The notes beneath the pieces were generated by a model. The model ran no database searches. It was given only the letters and a program-made list of their open reading frames with translations, and had not been told where the DNA came from. A program made the translations under genes and the position numbers. This document shows positions 7,392-16,554 of a stretch of DNA of 64,000 nucleotides, in pieces (the first letter of the stretch is position 1; each line of letters starts with the position of its first letter). Location: contig CAMDHO010000001.1 in the NCBI GenBank assembly GCA_945898205.1, forward strand, positions 62,001 through 126,000, read 5' to 3'. The DNA comes from Chlamydia trachomatis. GTDB taxonomy: Bacteria; Chlamydiota; Chlamydiia; Chlamydiales; Rhabdochlamydiaceae.

Positions 7392-9419
7392 ATGAAAAAG
7401 GTATTCCTATTAATTTGTGCTGGATTGTTATCTCTTCACGGGGAAGAGGGCTTATGGCCCTTTCACCAAATTCCAAAAGAAAAAATAGCTAAAAAATATG
7501 GAGTTCAGCTGAATGATGAATGGCTAAACCACATACAAAAAGCTTCTCTTAGAGTGAGTGCTGGGGGCTCTGCTTCTTTTATTTCCTCTCAAGGGCTCGT
7601 TATGACAAATCATCATGTAGGCGCTTCATCTATCCATAATCTATCATCAGAAAATTGTAATTATTTTGAAGAGGGGTTTTATGCAAAGACACTAGATCAA
7701 GAGCTTGCTTGTTCTAATTTATATATGGATCAGCTTATTGCAGTTTCTGACATAACCAGTGAAGTAAATGCAAAGATAACAGATGAACTTTCTTTTGCAC
7801 AAAAAGAAAAGATACGCAAAGAGACTATTGCAGAAATTCAGAAAAGAGCTGAAGCAAAGACGGGCTTTCAACCAGAAGTAGTTACGTTATATCATGGAGC
7901 TCAATACTATCTTTATCTTTATAAGAGATATTCAGACATTCGGCTTGTTATGGCTCCAGAAAAGTCTATTGCTGGCTTGGGAGGAGATATTGATAATTTT
8001 GAATACCCGCGCTATAGCTTAGATATGTGTTTTTTTAGAGTGTATGATAAGGGGGTTCCTTTAAAAACAGATCATTATTTTAAGTGGAGTCCTTCAGGTC
8101 CTCAAGAAGGAGAGCTCTTGTTTGTGTCAGGGCATCCTGGAAAGACGAAGAGGATGCTAACAGCAGACCATTTAAGATTTTCTGAAGAAATAGAGATCCC
8201 TCTTGTTTTGCGCTTTTTAGAAGAAAGGCTCAAAATGTTAGAAAATTTTTCTTTAAAAGGAGTAGAGCAAAAGAGGATTGCTATGCAGCAGCACCACTCT
8301 CTGGCAAATGGATATAAAGTTTATAAAGGGTTAGAAAAGGGTTTTAAGGAAAGCTCTCCGATTGATCAGAAAGAAAAGAAGGATGCGTTGCTTTATGGAA
8401 AAGAGTCGAATTTAGCATATGCTCCGTGGCGTAAATTGAAAGAGTCTTTTTTAGAGTCAAAATCTTATATTAACTCGTATTTTATTTTAGAAAGCATAGG
8501 ATCTAACTATTCTAAACTCTATGGTCTTGCAAAAAATTTAGTTAGGCTTTCTGAAGAAAAAAAACTACCGAGCGAAAAAAGACTTTTAGAATACGTAGAT
8601 ACAGAGATAGCAAGAGTCGAGTTGAAAATTCTTTCTAAAGAGCCTTTTTATCCTGATTTAGAAGTTGCTTGTTTAGAAGACAGTTTAAATAGGCTGTCTC
8701 ATATGCTAGGAGCTGCCCACCCTTTAGTTCTAGATTTACTAAAGGACAAAACTTCAGCAGAAGTAGCAAAAGAAATCATGAGCACTACTCGTCTTTATGA
8801 CGTAGATGTTAGGTCAAATCTCTATCATAAGTTGGATGAGGTGAGTTCTTCGCAGGATCCTTTAATTGTTTTTGTTAGGTCGGTGGATGTATATGCCAGA
8901 GCTGTTCGAAAGCAAAAAGAGGAAGCTTTAGATGCTTTACAAAGTGAATGTTATGCGGCTATTGCAGCGCAAGAATTTAAAAGGTATGGCGATGCGGTAT
9001 ATCCTGATGCAACCTTTACTTTACGCCTTTCGTTAGGGCAGATGAAGGGATATGAGGAGTTTAAGCCAACAACGACGCTAGGCGGGATGTATACTCACAT
9101 AAAGAACCATGATTTTAAAGATCCCTATGCTCTTTTGCCACAGTGGGAAACAGCCGAGACGGTTATAGATAAGAATGCCTCGTTGAACTTTGTTTCAACA
9201 CATGATATTATTGGTGGAAATTCTGGAAGCCCTGTTTTTAATATTAAAGGAGATTGGGTTGGATTGATTTTTGATGGAAATGCTCATTCTATTACTTGGA
9301 GTCATATTTTTGACGAAACAGTGGGCAGAGCTATTAGTGTACATAGTCAAGGAATTGTAGAGACCCTTCGAAGTGTATATCATGCAGAGCCTTTAGTTAA
9401 GGAAATTCAAGCGATTTAA
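7392..9419 (+). CDS. S46-family serine peptidase (dipeptidyl-peptidase 7/11 type), exported
   Basis: 675 residues. The ATG at 7392 is preferred over 7380 because GGAGG lies just before it and it starts directly with a signal peptide (MKKVFLLICAGLLSLHG). The S46 hallmarks are present: the His region VMTNHHVGASSIHNLSS (~70) and the nucleophile Ser in GGNSGSPVFN (~607-617). These chymotrypsin-fold enzymes cut dipeptides from the N-termini of oligopeptides in the periplasm. Length matches the family (~700). The next gene is an amino-acid permease and then an aminotransferase, which suggests a peptide-to-amino-acid supply route. That link is inference from proximity. Confidence 0.9.
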   Translation: MKKVFLLICAGLLSLHGEEGLWPFHQIPKEKIAKKYGVQLNDEWLNHIQKASLRVSAGGSASFISSQGLVMTNHHVGASSIHNLSSENCNYFEEGFYAKTLDQELACSNLYMDQLIAVSDITSEVNAKITDELSFAQKEKIRKETIAEIQKRAEAKTGFQPEVVTLYHGAQYYLYLYKRYSDIRLVMAPEKSIAGLGGDIDNFEYPRYSLDMCFFRVYDKGVPLKTDHYFKWSPSGPQEGELLFVSGHPGKTKRMLTADHLRFSEEIEIPLVLRFLEERLKMLENFSLKGVEQKRIAMQQHHSLANGYKVYKGLEKGFKESSPIDQKEKKDALLYGKESNLAYAPWRKLKESFLESKSYINSYFILESIGSNYSKLYGLAKNLVRLSEEKKLPSEKRLLEYVDTEIARVELKILSKEPFYPDLEVACLEDSLNRLSHMLGAAHPLVLDLLKDKTSAEVAKEIMSTTRLYDVDVRSNLYHKLDEVSSSQDPLIVFVRSVDVYARAVRKQKEEALDALQSECYAAIAAQEFKRYGDAVYPDATFTLRLSLGQMKGYEEFKPTTTLGGMYTHIKNHDFKDPYALLPQWETAETVIDKNASLNFVSTHDIIGGNSGSPVFNIKGDWVGLIFDGNAHSITWSHIFDETVGRAISVHSQGIVETLRSVYHAEPLVKEIQAI

Positions 9420-9452
9420 AATCTGTAAAAGAAAATTATATGTGGAGTTTTT

Positions 9453-10835
9453 GTGGTAAAAAAGATTTCTTTATATTCTCTAGTTATGCTAATCATTGCC
9501 TCGATTGATAGCATCCGAAACTTGCCCGCGGCAGCCCTTTTTGGCAGTTCCCTTATTTTCTTTTTTATTCTTTCTGCCATTGTTTTTTTGATGCCAACGT
9601 CTCTAGTGGCGGCAGAGCTTTCTGCTACTTTTCCAGAAAAAGGGGGGGTGTATCACTGGGTAAATGCCGCATTTGGAAATAAGTGGGCGATGATGGCGAT
9701 TTGGATGCAATGGATCAATACAATGGTTTGGTATCCTACGATTTTATCTTTTATTGCAGGAACTGCAGCATATTTGATCAATCCAGAGCTAGCTTCCGAT
9801 AAGATGTATCTTATAGGGGTTATTATTATTGTTTTTTGGTCGATTACGTTTCTTAATCTTTTTGGGATCCATTTTTCTACAAGAGTTAATAATGTGTGCG
9901 CCCTTGTGGGGACGATGACCCCACTTGTTTTACTTGTGGTGCTAGGGGCTGTCTGGTATTTTTCAGGGCAGCCTCTTCAAATTAATTTAAATAGAGAATC
10001 AATCATCCCTGTTTTTTCAACTTCAACAAGCTGGATTTCTTTAGTTGCTATTATGGCTTCTTTTTTGGGAATGGAACTAGCGGGTGTGCATGTTAACGAT
10101 ATCAAGAATCCGCAGAAAAACTTTCCAAAAGCTTTGATATTCTCTGGTTTTTTTCTTTTAATTTCTATGCTATTAGGGTCTTTAGCTATAGCATTTGTTA
10201 TCCCAGCCGATCAAATTAATTTAGTTTCAGGGGTAATGCAGGTTTTTTCTGATTTTTTTGATGTGTTTGGGCTGAGGTCTTTAATCCCTTTAATGACTGT
10301 TCTTATAGTTGCGGGATCAATAGGAAGCATTATTAATTGGCTTATTTCTCCAGCAAAAGGTCTTTTGCATGCAGCTGAATTTGGATTTTTACCTCTTTTT
10401 TTTACAAAGAAGAATAAATGGGGTGTCCCTGCTCGTATTTTAATTGCACAAGCCGTATTCGTGAGTTTGCTATGCTTTGTTTTCTTACTCGTCCCTGGAG
10501 TCAACGGGTTTTACTGGTTTTTAACAGCTCTTAGCACAGAGCTTTATATGATCATGTATATTTTGATATTTTTATCAGCTCTTAGTTTACATTATAAACA
10601 TCTTAATCGACCTAAAGTTTTTAAAATCCCGGGTGGTGGTTTTGGAATGTGGACGACTTGTATATTAGGTGTTTTAGGCTGTAGTGCTACCATTGGGGTT
10701 AGTTTTCTACCACCTGGAAATATCGAAGTAGGATCTTCTTTTCATTATGTAGCAATGGTTGTAGTTGCCAATATTTTAACAATATCTCCTGTTTTTTTCT
10801 TCTATCGATATAGAAAACAAAAGAGAATGTCTTAA
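9453..10835 (+). CDS. APC-family amino acid permease/antiporter
   Basis: 460 residues from a GTG at 9453, with TGTGGAG upstream. About twelve hydrophobic segments are visible. The first helix reads SLVMLIIASIDSIRNLPAAA, and FPEKGGVYHWVNAAFGNKW follows helix 2, both typical of the glutamate/GABA antiporter (GadC/XasA-like) branch of the APC superfamily. A later helix carries FLGMELAGVHVNDIKNPQ, the usual TM6 to TM7 signature. Location is the inner membrane. The substrate cannot be read from sequence; Chlamydiae use such carriers for amino-acid import or exchange. The gene lies 33 nt after the S46 peptidase and 17 nt before the aminotransferase. Confidence 0.88.
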   Translation: MVKKISLYSLVMLIIASIDSIRNLPAAALFGSSLIFFFILSAIVFLMPTSLVAAELSATFPEKGGVYHWVNAAFGNKWAMMAIWMQWINTMVWYPTILSFIAGTAAYLINPELASDKMYLIGVIIIVFWSITFLNLFGIHFSTRVNNVCALVGTMTPLVLLVVLGAVWYFSGQPLQINLNRESIIPVFSTSTSWISLVAIMASFLGMELAGVHVNDIKNPQKNFPKALIFSGFFLLISMLLGSLAIAFVIPADQINLVSGVMQVFSDFFDVFGLRSLIPLMTVLIVAGSIGSIINWLISPAKGLLHAAEFGFLPLFFTKKNKWGVPARILIAQAVFVSLLCFVFLLVPGVNGFYWFLTALSTELYMIMYILIFLSALSLHYKHLNRPKVFKIPGGGFGMWTTCILGVLGCSATIGVSFLPPGNIEVGSSFHYVAMVVVANILTISPVFFFYRYRKQKRMS

Positions 10836-10852
10836 AGCTAAAGAGGTTTCTT

Positions 10853-12052
10853 GTGACTTATTTATTTTCAGCGGTTGCTACAGTTCCTCCGGATCCTATT
10901 TTAGGGATAACGGTAGCTTTTTTAAAAGATCCTAGAGAAGATAAGATAAATTTAAGTGTAGGGATTTATAAAACAGAAGAAGGTAAAACTCCTATTTTAT
11001 CTTCCGTAAAGACGGCTGAAAAATTCATTTTAGAAAATGAAGAGAGCAAAACGTATCTTCCGATAGATGGAGATGCTGAATATCTAAAAGAAGTTGGAAT
11101 GATTGTTTTAGGAGAAAAACTATACAAAGAGATTTTCTCCTGTTTAACTTTTGTTCAAACCCTTGGGGGATCTGGAGCTTTAAGGCTTGGTGCGGAGTTC
11201 ATGAATCAAGAATTTAAAGAGAGCAAGTGCTATATTCCAGAGCCCACATGGCCTAATCATAGAGCAATTTTTACCCAAGCAGGGCTTTCTGTTCACAACT
11301 ATCCATATTATGATTTTGACAAAAAAAAATTGAATTTTGATGTCATCTACTCATTTCTTTCTTTGTTGCAAACTCGAAGCGTCATTGTTTTCCAAGCAAA
11401 TTGTCATAATCCAAGTGGGTCAGATTTAGATCAAAAAGAGTGGGACTTAATTGCAGATCTATGCCTTACTAAAGGTTTTATTCCTTTTTTTGATGCAGCA
11501 TATCTTGGGTTTGCTACATCTTTTGAAGAGGATGCTTTTCCATTACGCCTTTTTGCGAATAAGGGAATTGAGTTTTTAGCAGCTATTTCATTTTCTAAAA
11601 ATTTTGCTCTTTACTCAGAGAGAATAGGCTCTTTAATGCTGTTTTCTAAAGGAGGAGCAGCATCTGCTGTTGTTTCACAACTTAAAAAGCTAGTAAGGAG
11701 GAACTATTCTAATCCTCCATCGCATGGGGCAAAAATAATTGCTAGGATTTTGCAAACTCCTTCTTTAAATTTAGAATGGCGATCAGAGCTCAATCAAATG
11801 AAAGAAAGAATTAATTCTTTAAGAGGAATTTTAGTTTCTCGGTTAGCTTTAGAGAGCACTCAAGTGGATTATTCTTATTTATTAGATAAGAAAGGCCTTT
11901 TTTCTTTTTGTAATCTTTCTGAACGGCAAGTACAAACTCTCATTCAAGATTATGGTGTGTATATGACTTCTGATGGGAGGATGAATATTGCGGGTTTAAA
12001 TGCCTCCAATATTGATTTTGTCATCAAAGCTCTTTTATCAGTAGGAGGATAG
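10853..12052 (+). CDS. tyrB: Aspartate/aromatic aminotransferase (class I, PLP-dependent)
   Basis: 399 residues from a GTG at 10853 (AAAGAGG upstream). It is a fold-type I PLP enzyme with the family start PPDPILGITVAFLKDPRED and INLSVGIYKTEEG. Other markers are NCHNPSG, the cofactor-contacting Asp in FFDAAYLGF (~214), and the Schiff-base Lys in ISFSKNFALYSERIG (~K249). It transfers amino groups between 2-oxoglutarate and aspartate or aromatic acids. In Chlamydia tyrB (CT637) is followed by CT638, here the MreC-like gene (from memory). The two genes are 4 nt apart and likely co-translated. Symbol follows the chlamydial convention; aspC is equally defensible. Confidence 0.9.
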   Translation: MTYLFSAVATVPPDPILGITVAFLKDPREDKINLSVGIYKTEEGKTPILSSVKTAEKFILENEESKTYLPIDGDAEYLKEVGMIVLGEKLYKEIFSCLTFVQTLGGSGALRLGAEFMNQEFKESKCYIPEPTWPNHRAIFTQAGLSVHNYPYYDFDKKKLNFDVIYSFLSLLQTRSVIVFQANCHNPSGSDLDQKEWDLIADLCLTKGFIPFFDAAYLGFATSFEEDAFPLRLFANKGIEFLAAISFSKNFALYSERIGSLMLFSKGGAASAVVSQLKKLVRRNYSNPPSHGAKIIARILQTPSLNLEWRSELNQMKERINSLRGILVSRLALESTQVDYSYLLDKKGLFSFCNLSERQVQTLIQDYGVYMTSDGRMNIAGLNASNIDFVIKALLSVGG

Positions 12053-12056
12053 TAGT

Positions 12057-13232
12057 TTGAAAAAAGAAAAGAGCTCTCCTTATATCTTATTATGTTTTTT
12101 TATTTTTTGTACGTTAAGTCTTTCTGGTTCTGTAACTCAAAAAATACGTTTTTTTGCAGTGAGTTCATTAGCCCCTAGCTGGAGTCTTTGTGAAAATATA
12201 AGAAAGCAAACTCAATTGTTATGTTCAACATCTATTGTTTATAAACCTACAACAGAAAAGTTTATTCGAGAAATGGAAGATCTTAAAAGAGAAAATCGAG
12301 CTCTTACTGATCAGATGGAAAACATTCGGCAGTGGATTTTAAATGAAGATCGAATTGAAGAGCAGATGACTAGAATTAAGAATTTGGATCTATTAGAAAA
12401 AGGAGGAGAATGGCGAGGGTATTTCCAAAGAAGGAAAGAGCAATTTTCTAAAATTTTAAAGCTTCAAATGAAAGCTGTTCCGGCAAAAGTTATTTATAGA
12501 GATCCTTCTTCTTGGAGCAGCTTTATATGGCTTAATATAGGAGATCGATATAATAGGTCTTTGGGGGAAACTGTCGTTGCAAAAAACAGCCCGGTGGTCA
12601 TTGGCAATATGTTAGTGGGCCTTGTGGAGGAAGTTGGAGATAATCAATGTAAAGTAAGGCTTCTTACAGATTCTAACTTGTTTCCTTCTGTCCGCTCTAT
12701 TCGAGGAGGAAGGCAAGATCAGTTCTTTTTAGAACAAATAGAAGGCCTTTTACAACTTTTACAAACAAGAAGAGATCTTTTTCCTTCTTTAGAAGAAGAG
12801 CGAGTTCTTTTTTATTCTCTACAAAAACTGATAATACAACTCGAGAACTTTCAAGCGACCTCTTATTTAGCTAAGGGAGAGATAAAAGGAAGCAGCTTGC
12901 CTTTATGGAGGTCAAGGGGCCAATATTTAAAGGGAGTTGGGTTTAACTATGATTTTTCCGATGAAGAGGGACCTTCAAGGGATTTAAGAACAGGGGAAGT
13001 ATTGACCGATTCCAAATCAAAAACACATTTTTCTCTTTTAAAAGAAGGCGACCTTTTGATCACTACAGGTTTTGATGGGATTTTTCCTGAGGGACTTGAA
13101 GTTGCGATAGTTTCTAAAGTTCACTGCCTTAAAGAAGGGGCTTCCTCTTACGACATCGAAGCTAGAGCATTAGCTGAAAACTTCAACGAGTTAAGTTCTG
13201 TTTTTATTTTGCCCCCACTTTCAGGTTTTTAA
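12057..13232 (+). CDS. mreC: Rod-shape/cell-division protein MreC
   Basis: 391 residues from a TTG at 12057, with AGGAGG at the end of the upstream gene as ribosome-binding site. It has an N-terminal membrane anchor (~9-25), a coiled coil (~62-100, EMEDLKRENRALTDQMENI), then the MreC beta domain with VIYRDPSSWSSFIWLNIGD and VGLVEEVGDNQCKVRLLTDS. A non-typical insert (~225-310) precedes the last conserved part (LLITTGFDGIFPEGLEVAIV). MreC scaffolds MreB and the septal peptidoglycan machinery, which Chlamydiae use for polarised division. Synteny with tyrB supports the call. The insert makes it longer than typical MreC (~280-330). Confidence 0.85.
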   Translation: MKKEKSSPYILLCFFIFCTLSLSGSVTQKIRFFAVSSLAPSWSLCENIRKQTQLLCSTSIVYKPTTEKFIREMEDLKRENRALTDQMENIRQWILNEDRIEEQMTRIKNLDLLEKGGEWRGYFQRRKEQFSKILKLQMKAVPAKVIYRDPSSWSSFIWLNIGDRYNRSLGETVVAKNSPVVIGNMLVGLVEEVGDNQCKVRLLTDSNLFPSVRSIRGGRQDQFFLEQIEGLLQLLQTRRDLFPSLEEERVLFYSLQKLIIQLENFQATSYLAKGEIKGSSLPLWRSRGQYLKGVGFNYDFSDEEGPSRDLRTGEVLTDSKSKTHFSLLKEGDLLITTGFDGIFPEGLEVAIVSKVHCLKEGASSYDIEARALAENFNELSSVFILPPLSGF

Positions 13233-13420
13233 GGCTATTTGTCAGTCTTTTTTCTGTTTAGAATGTGTTTATGTTAACTTATTGAAAAGTAATTATATAG
13301 ACTGAAGAAAAGTTTTGTAGGTGTAGTTTTTTGTTTAGTTTTGATTTTTAATGATATCTATGTTATTTTTTTCTAGTCGGTTTCCTGAATATAACAAAAC
13401 CAAATTTTTAAAAGGATAAT

Positions 13421-13675
13421 ATGAACAGAAAATTAATATTAACGAGCTTGATGCTATCAGTTATGGGATTTTCTTCTTTGTTTGCTCAAGAAGAAGAATC
13501 AAATGTAAAGTCTGCTCAACATTTGTCTTGTGATTGTGATCATGCTGAAGAAGAAGTAAAAGTTTCTTTGATTGAAGAAGAAGAAGCTGCAATAAAGGCT
13601 CAGCAATCAATAAGCTGTGATAAGTGCAAAGGCAAGTCTATTGAAGACGAAATAAAAGAAATTGCAATAAGCTAA
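13421..13675 (+). CDS. Small exported Glu/Cys-rich protein, unknown function
   Basis: 84 residues with AAAGGAT before the ATG. A clear signal peptide (~1-22, ending SSLFAQ) is followed by a short acidic mature part of ~62 residues. The mature part holds two similar units, SAQHLSCDCDHAEEE and AQQSISCDKCKGKSIEDE, each with a CxC or CxxC pair, suggesting an internal duplication and possible metal binding or disulfide pairing. It stands alone with its own terminator (13691-13726). I do not recognise the family. Confidence 0.65.
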   Translation: MNRKLILTSLMLSVMGFSSLFAQEEESNVKSAQHLSCDCDHAEEEVKVSLIEEEEAAIKAQQSISCDKCKGKSIEDEIKEIAIS

Positions 13676-13690
13676 AAATCTAGTTTTTTT

Positions 13691-13726
13691 CTTGAAAAGA
13701 AGGCGTTTCTAACCCTTCTTTTCAAG
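13691..13726. terminator. Hairpin terminator between convergent genes
   Basis: Perfect 13-bp arms CTTGAAAAGAAGG (13691-13703) and CCTTCTTTTCAAG (13714-13726) with a 10-nt loop, lying between the plus-strand gene ending at 13675 and the minus-strand gene ending at 13739. The T-tract is weak on both sides. Confidence 0.65.
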
Positions 13727-13738
13727 ATTTCAAATTAT

Positions 13739-14779
13739 TTAAATCCCCGCTAGAATTTCTTTTTCCAAGAGATTAAAAGATTTTTCCTCTCCAAAAGCAT
13801 AATAATAAGTAGCTCTTCGAATCTCTGTTTTCCCTTTTGTATTTTCTTCCCATGTATTTTGGATAAAAGTGCTGATATTTTCTTTAGGAGGTATTATAAA
13901 GCCCGCGGAGTGAAGTTCAAAATTAGGAGCATGCTCTGGAATCAAAAAGTAAAGAGGTTTGTCAAAAGCTAAAAAGTCATATCCAATAGAAGAATAGTCC
14001 CCAATGTAAAGATCGCAGACTTGTAAAAGAGGATAAATAGAAGGAAAGTGAGTTAGGAAAAGAACATTAGGATCGTCTTTATAACGTTCTAAAACTCGAA
14101 AGGTTTCTGCTGGATGGAATTTTTCTAAAAACGGATGTGTCTTGATAACAAGATTAAAGTCGTCTTTGAGCTCTCGAATGATTTTTTCTATAGAATTAAA
14201 AAAAGAGGTTGGATTTTCTCCGTCTTGCCAGGAGGGAGCGTAAAGAGCTGTTTTTTTTCGAGAAGATAACTTGCTGCTAACGTGTTGATGAGTAAGAGAA
14301 TCATAAAAAGAGCGGTATTTTTGATAGAAAGGAAGTCTATAGTTACCGGTTATAATGATAGATTGGATAGAGCTCATAGCTCCTGTTTTGCATAAGAGGT
14401 CTTTCATATGATTTCCGTAGATAAGAGAGATGTCTTGAGTTGCAAAGTTTTTTGCTGAATGACCTTTGTCAGAATGTCCGTGAGGGCAGTAGATAAACCT
14501 CATTTTTTTTTTATAAAGTAACTCTAGTATAGGCCCTAGTTGCAGAGCGAAAAATTTTCCACTTTCAAAAAGAACATCAAAATTTTCCGATAGAAAGCTT
14601 GCGTCGAGATCTTGAGCTTCTTTTTGAATAGATTGAATTTGAGGATAGAAGGTTAACGCTGTTTTATAAGTTTCTTGTTCTGTAATAAAAAGAGGCATCT
14701 TCATGATATAAGAGATAACTCCTAGGTGATCTAGGTAGGTGTCAGGGCCCGTTAGAATAGCTGCAATCTTAGCTGTCAT
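13739..14779 (-). CDS. CDP-glycerol glycerophosphotransferase-like protein (TagB/TagF family), copy 2
   Basis: 346 residues, GT-B-like. Family motifs: YCPHGHSDKGH (~95-105), a nucleotide-loop-like YAPSWQDGE, VIKTHPFLE, and near the C-terminus IGDYSSIGYDFLAFDKPLYF (~256-275). In Gram-positives these enzymes build teichoic-acid poly(glycerol/ribitol phosphate); some Gram-negatives use relatives to add phospho-polyols to surface glycans. Chlamydiae make no teichoic acid, so the acceptor here is unknown. It is a tandem paralogue of the gene just upstream (14792-15910), separated by 12 nt, so co-transcription is likely. No signal peptide; probably cytoplasmic or peripheral to the inner membrane. 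Confidence 0.8.
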   Translation of the reverse strand: MTAKIAAILTGPDTYLDHLGVISYIMKMPLFITEQETYKTALTFYPQIQSIQKEAQDLDASFLSENFDVLFESGKFFALQLGPILELLYKKKMRFIYCPHGHSDKGHSAKNFATQDISLIYGNHMKDLLCKTGAMSSIQSIIITGNYRLPFYQKYRSFYDSLTHQHVSSKLSSRKKTALYAPSWQDGENPTSFFNSIEKIIRELKDDFNLVIKTHPFLEKFHPAETFRVLERYKDDPNVLFLTHFPSIYPLLQVCDLYIGDYSSIGYDFLAFDKPLYFLIPEHAPNFELHSAGFIIPPKENISTFIQNTWEENTKGKTEIRRATYYYAFGEEKSFNLLEKEILAGI

Positions 14780-14791
14780 ATGAATTTAAAA

Positions 14792-15910
14792 TTAAAAAAA
14801 GTTAAGGTCTCTATCTGGAAAGGATTGGTAGCATTGCATTATTTCTTGCCTAAGAAGTTCTGTCGACTTTCTTGGTCCAAAGGTGTAATCATCAATTTCT
14901 TTTCGTGTCTTGCTAAAAATAAAAGAGTCTTGAGCGACTGATTGCTTAATAATGGCATAGATCATCGAGTATTGATCAGGTCGGATTTCAATGCCACATT
15001 GGTATAAATAAAGTCCTTGGTCTATTTTAGGGTCTCTTTCTTGCTGGTTTAAAAAAAACATCGGTTTATTAAATCCGAGAAAGTCATATCCAATAGAGGA
15101 AAGGTCTCCAATATAGATGTCTGAAATAGTTAAAAGAGGGAAAATAGGAGGAAAATCTAAAATAAAAGAAACCCGATCATTCATTTGGTAGTTTTCGATC
15201 AAACGTCTAGTTTTTTCTTCATTTTCCATTAAAAGGTTAGGATGGGGCTTGATTAGGAGGTTCCAATTTGAAGGTAAATTTTCAATAAGAAAGGGCGTAG
15301 CCTCGAGAAAAGAGGAGGAACTTTCTGTATCTTTCCATGTGGGGGCATAAAAAACTGTTTTTTCCGCAGAGGGTAATTTTCTTAATATGAGATTTTGCAC
15401 TATTTGATCATAAAACGCTTTATGCTGAAAATAGTAAGATTTTCTAAGGTTTCCGGTAATAACATAGTTTTTAAGTTGAGCAAATGCTTTTTTTTTCTTT
15501 AGAAAATCGATCATTTTATTTCCATAAACAAGAGCTACTTCTTCTTGGTTTAATCCTTCCATAAATAAAGAAAGGTGTCCTTTGTCAGAATTACCATGAG
15601 GAACCCAGATGGTATGGACTTTTTTATTGTGGAGTTTTTGAGGAAAAAAGAAAATTTCATCAAACAAAATACGGGGGGTGCAAAGGAAGACAATGTCTAT
15701 GTTTTCTACTAAAAGATCAGGAAGAGGGATAGAGTCAATGCGGAACGTCTTTACCTCTGGATAGAAAGTTTTTAGCAACTTTTCTTCCTCTTCTTCTGTA
15801 ACAAAAAGAGGGATTTCTAAAAGGCTGCATAGAGGGGCTAAGTGGTCAATGTAGTGGGGCGCAGGCCCATAAATTAGTCCTGCAGCAACCCAGGTAGAGC
15901 TTTTTGTCAT
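14792..15910 (-). CDS. CDP-glycerol glycerophosphotransferase-like protein (TagB/TagF family), copy 1
   Basis: 372 residues from ATG 15910. The same motif series as its neighbour: YGPAPHYIDHLAPLCSLLEI at the N-terminus, WVPHGNSDKGH (~102-112), FYAPTWKDTE, LIKPHPNLL, and IGDLSSIGYDFLGFNKPMFF (~268-287). The two copies align along their length, so they come from a duplication, yet they differ enough to have diverged in acceptor or donor use. Order in the likely operon: small helical protein (15930-16415), copy 1, copy 2. The histidines of the PHG and KPHP motifs needed for catalysis are present, so the enzyme is probably active. Substrate unknown. Confidence 0.8.
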   Translation of the reverse strand: MTKSSTWVAAGLIYGPAPHYIDHLAPLCSLLEIPLFVTEEEEEKLLKTFYPEVKTFRIDSIPLPDLLVENIDIVFLCTPRILFDEIFFFPQKLHNKKVHTIWVPHGNSDKGHLSLFMEGLNQEEVALVYGNKMIDFLKKKKAFAQLKNYVITGNLRKSYYFQHKAFYDQIVQNLILRKLPSAEKTVFYAPTWKDTESSSSFLEATPFLIENLPSNWNLLIKPHPNLLMENEEKTRRLIENYQMNDRVSFILDFPPIFPLLTISDIYIGDLSSIGYDFLGFNKPMFFLNQQERDPKIDQGLYLYQCGIEIRPDQYSMIYAIIKQSVAQDSFIFSKTRKEIDDYTFGPRKSTELLRQEIMQCYQSFPDRDLNFF

Positions 15911-15929
15911 AAAAAATAAAGGCCCCTTT

Positions 15930-16415
15930 TTAAGGAATAGTCATAAGGAATAGCTTTCTTCCTTTTGGAGTTGGAACCGCATATGGATGGGGAGGATAGC
16001 TTATGGAATAGGGAATTGCAATAAAATGTTCATCATTTTTTGAAACGGTCTGGTTACGTAGGTTTTGACTATTAATTTTTTCAGAAAGAGTTATGAGCTG
16101 ATCTAGTAAGAAGACAATTTCGCAAGCAATTTCGTCTTCTTCGGCAAGGATTTTTTCAAAAGTTGTTTCATCGGACAAGATTAAAAGTTTATTTGTTGCA
16201 TTTATCCTATCTTGTCTAAAGACTTTAACTTGCTCAATTAAATAAAAACGGCCTTGCATAAGATCTTCCCAAGATGATTTGTCTTGGTTGAGTAGAGAAA
16301 TTTCTTCTTGCATCATATTGGATAGAATCTCTCTCATAAGATCAATTTCTTTTCTCATTGATCTGTTTAAAGCTTGTTCTGTTTTATCCCACTCGGGATG
16401 CGGAATCGAATTCAT
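15930..16415 (-). CDS. Small helical protein, FlgN-like in character
   Basis: 161 residues. Residues ~10-125 are almost entirely amphipathic helix (ALNRSMRKEIDLMREILSN, LMQGRFYLIEQVKVFRQDR), then a Pro/Tyr-rich tail (SISYPPHPYAVPTPKGRKL). The size and helix pattern resemble FlgN-type export chaperones, which bind secretion substrates, but no diagnostic motif lets me be firm. It precedes the two glycerophosphotransferase-like genes by 19 nt. It could instead be a lineage-specific adaptor. Confidence 0.5.
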   Translation of the reverse strand: MNSIPHPEWDKTEQALNRSMRKEIDLMREILSNMMQEEISLLNQDKSSWEDLMQGRFYLIEQVKVFRQDRINATNKLLILSDETTFEKILAEEDEIACEIVFLLDQLITLSEKINSQNLRNQTVSKNDEHFIAIPYSISYPPHPYAVPTPKGRKLFLMTIP

Positions 16416-16554
16416 TATAGACCTCCATTGCTTAAGGTGTACTTAAGATTAAGAGCAGATTTCGTGCCAAGGCATAACTATTTTACTGTAAGTGCCTTTC
16501 TTTTTTCTATTCCGTTGTATATCCTCTTTTAAGGAAAAAAGTGTATAGGAAAAA

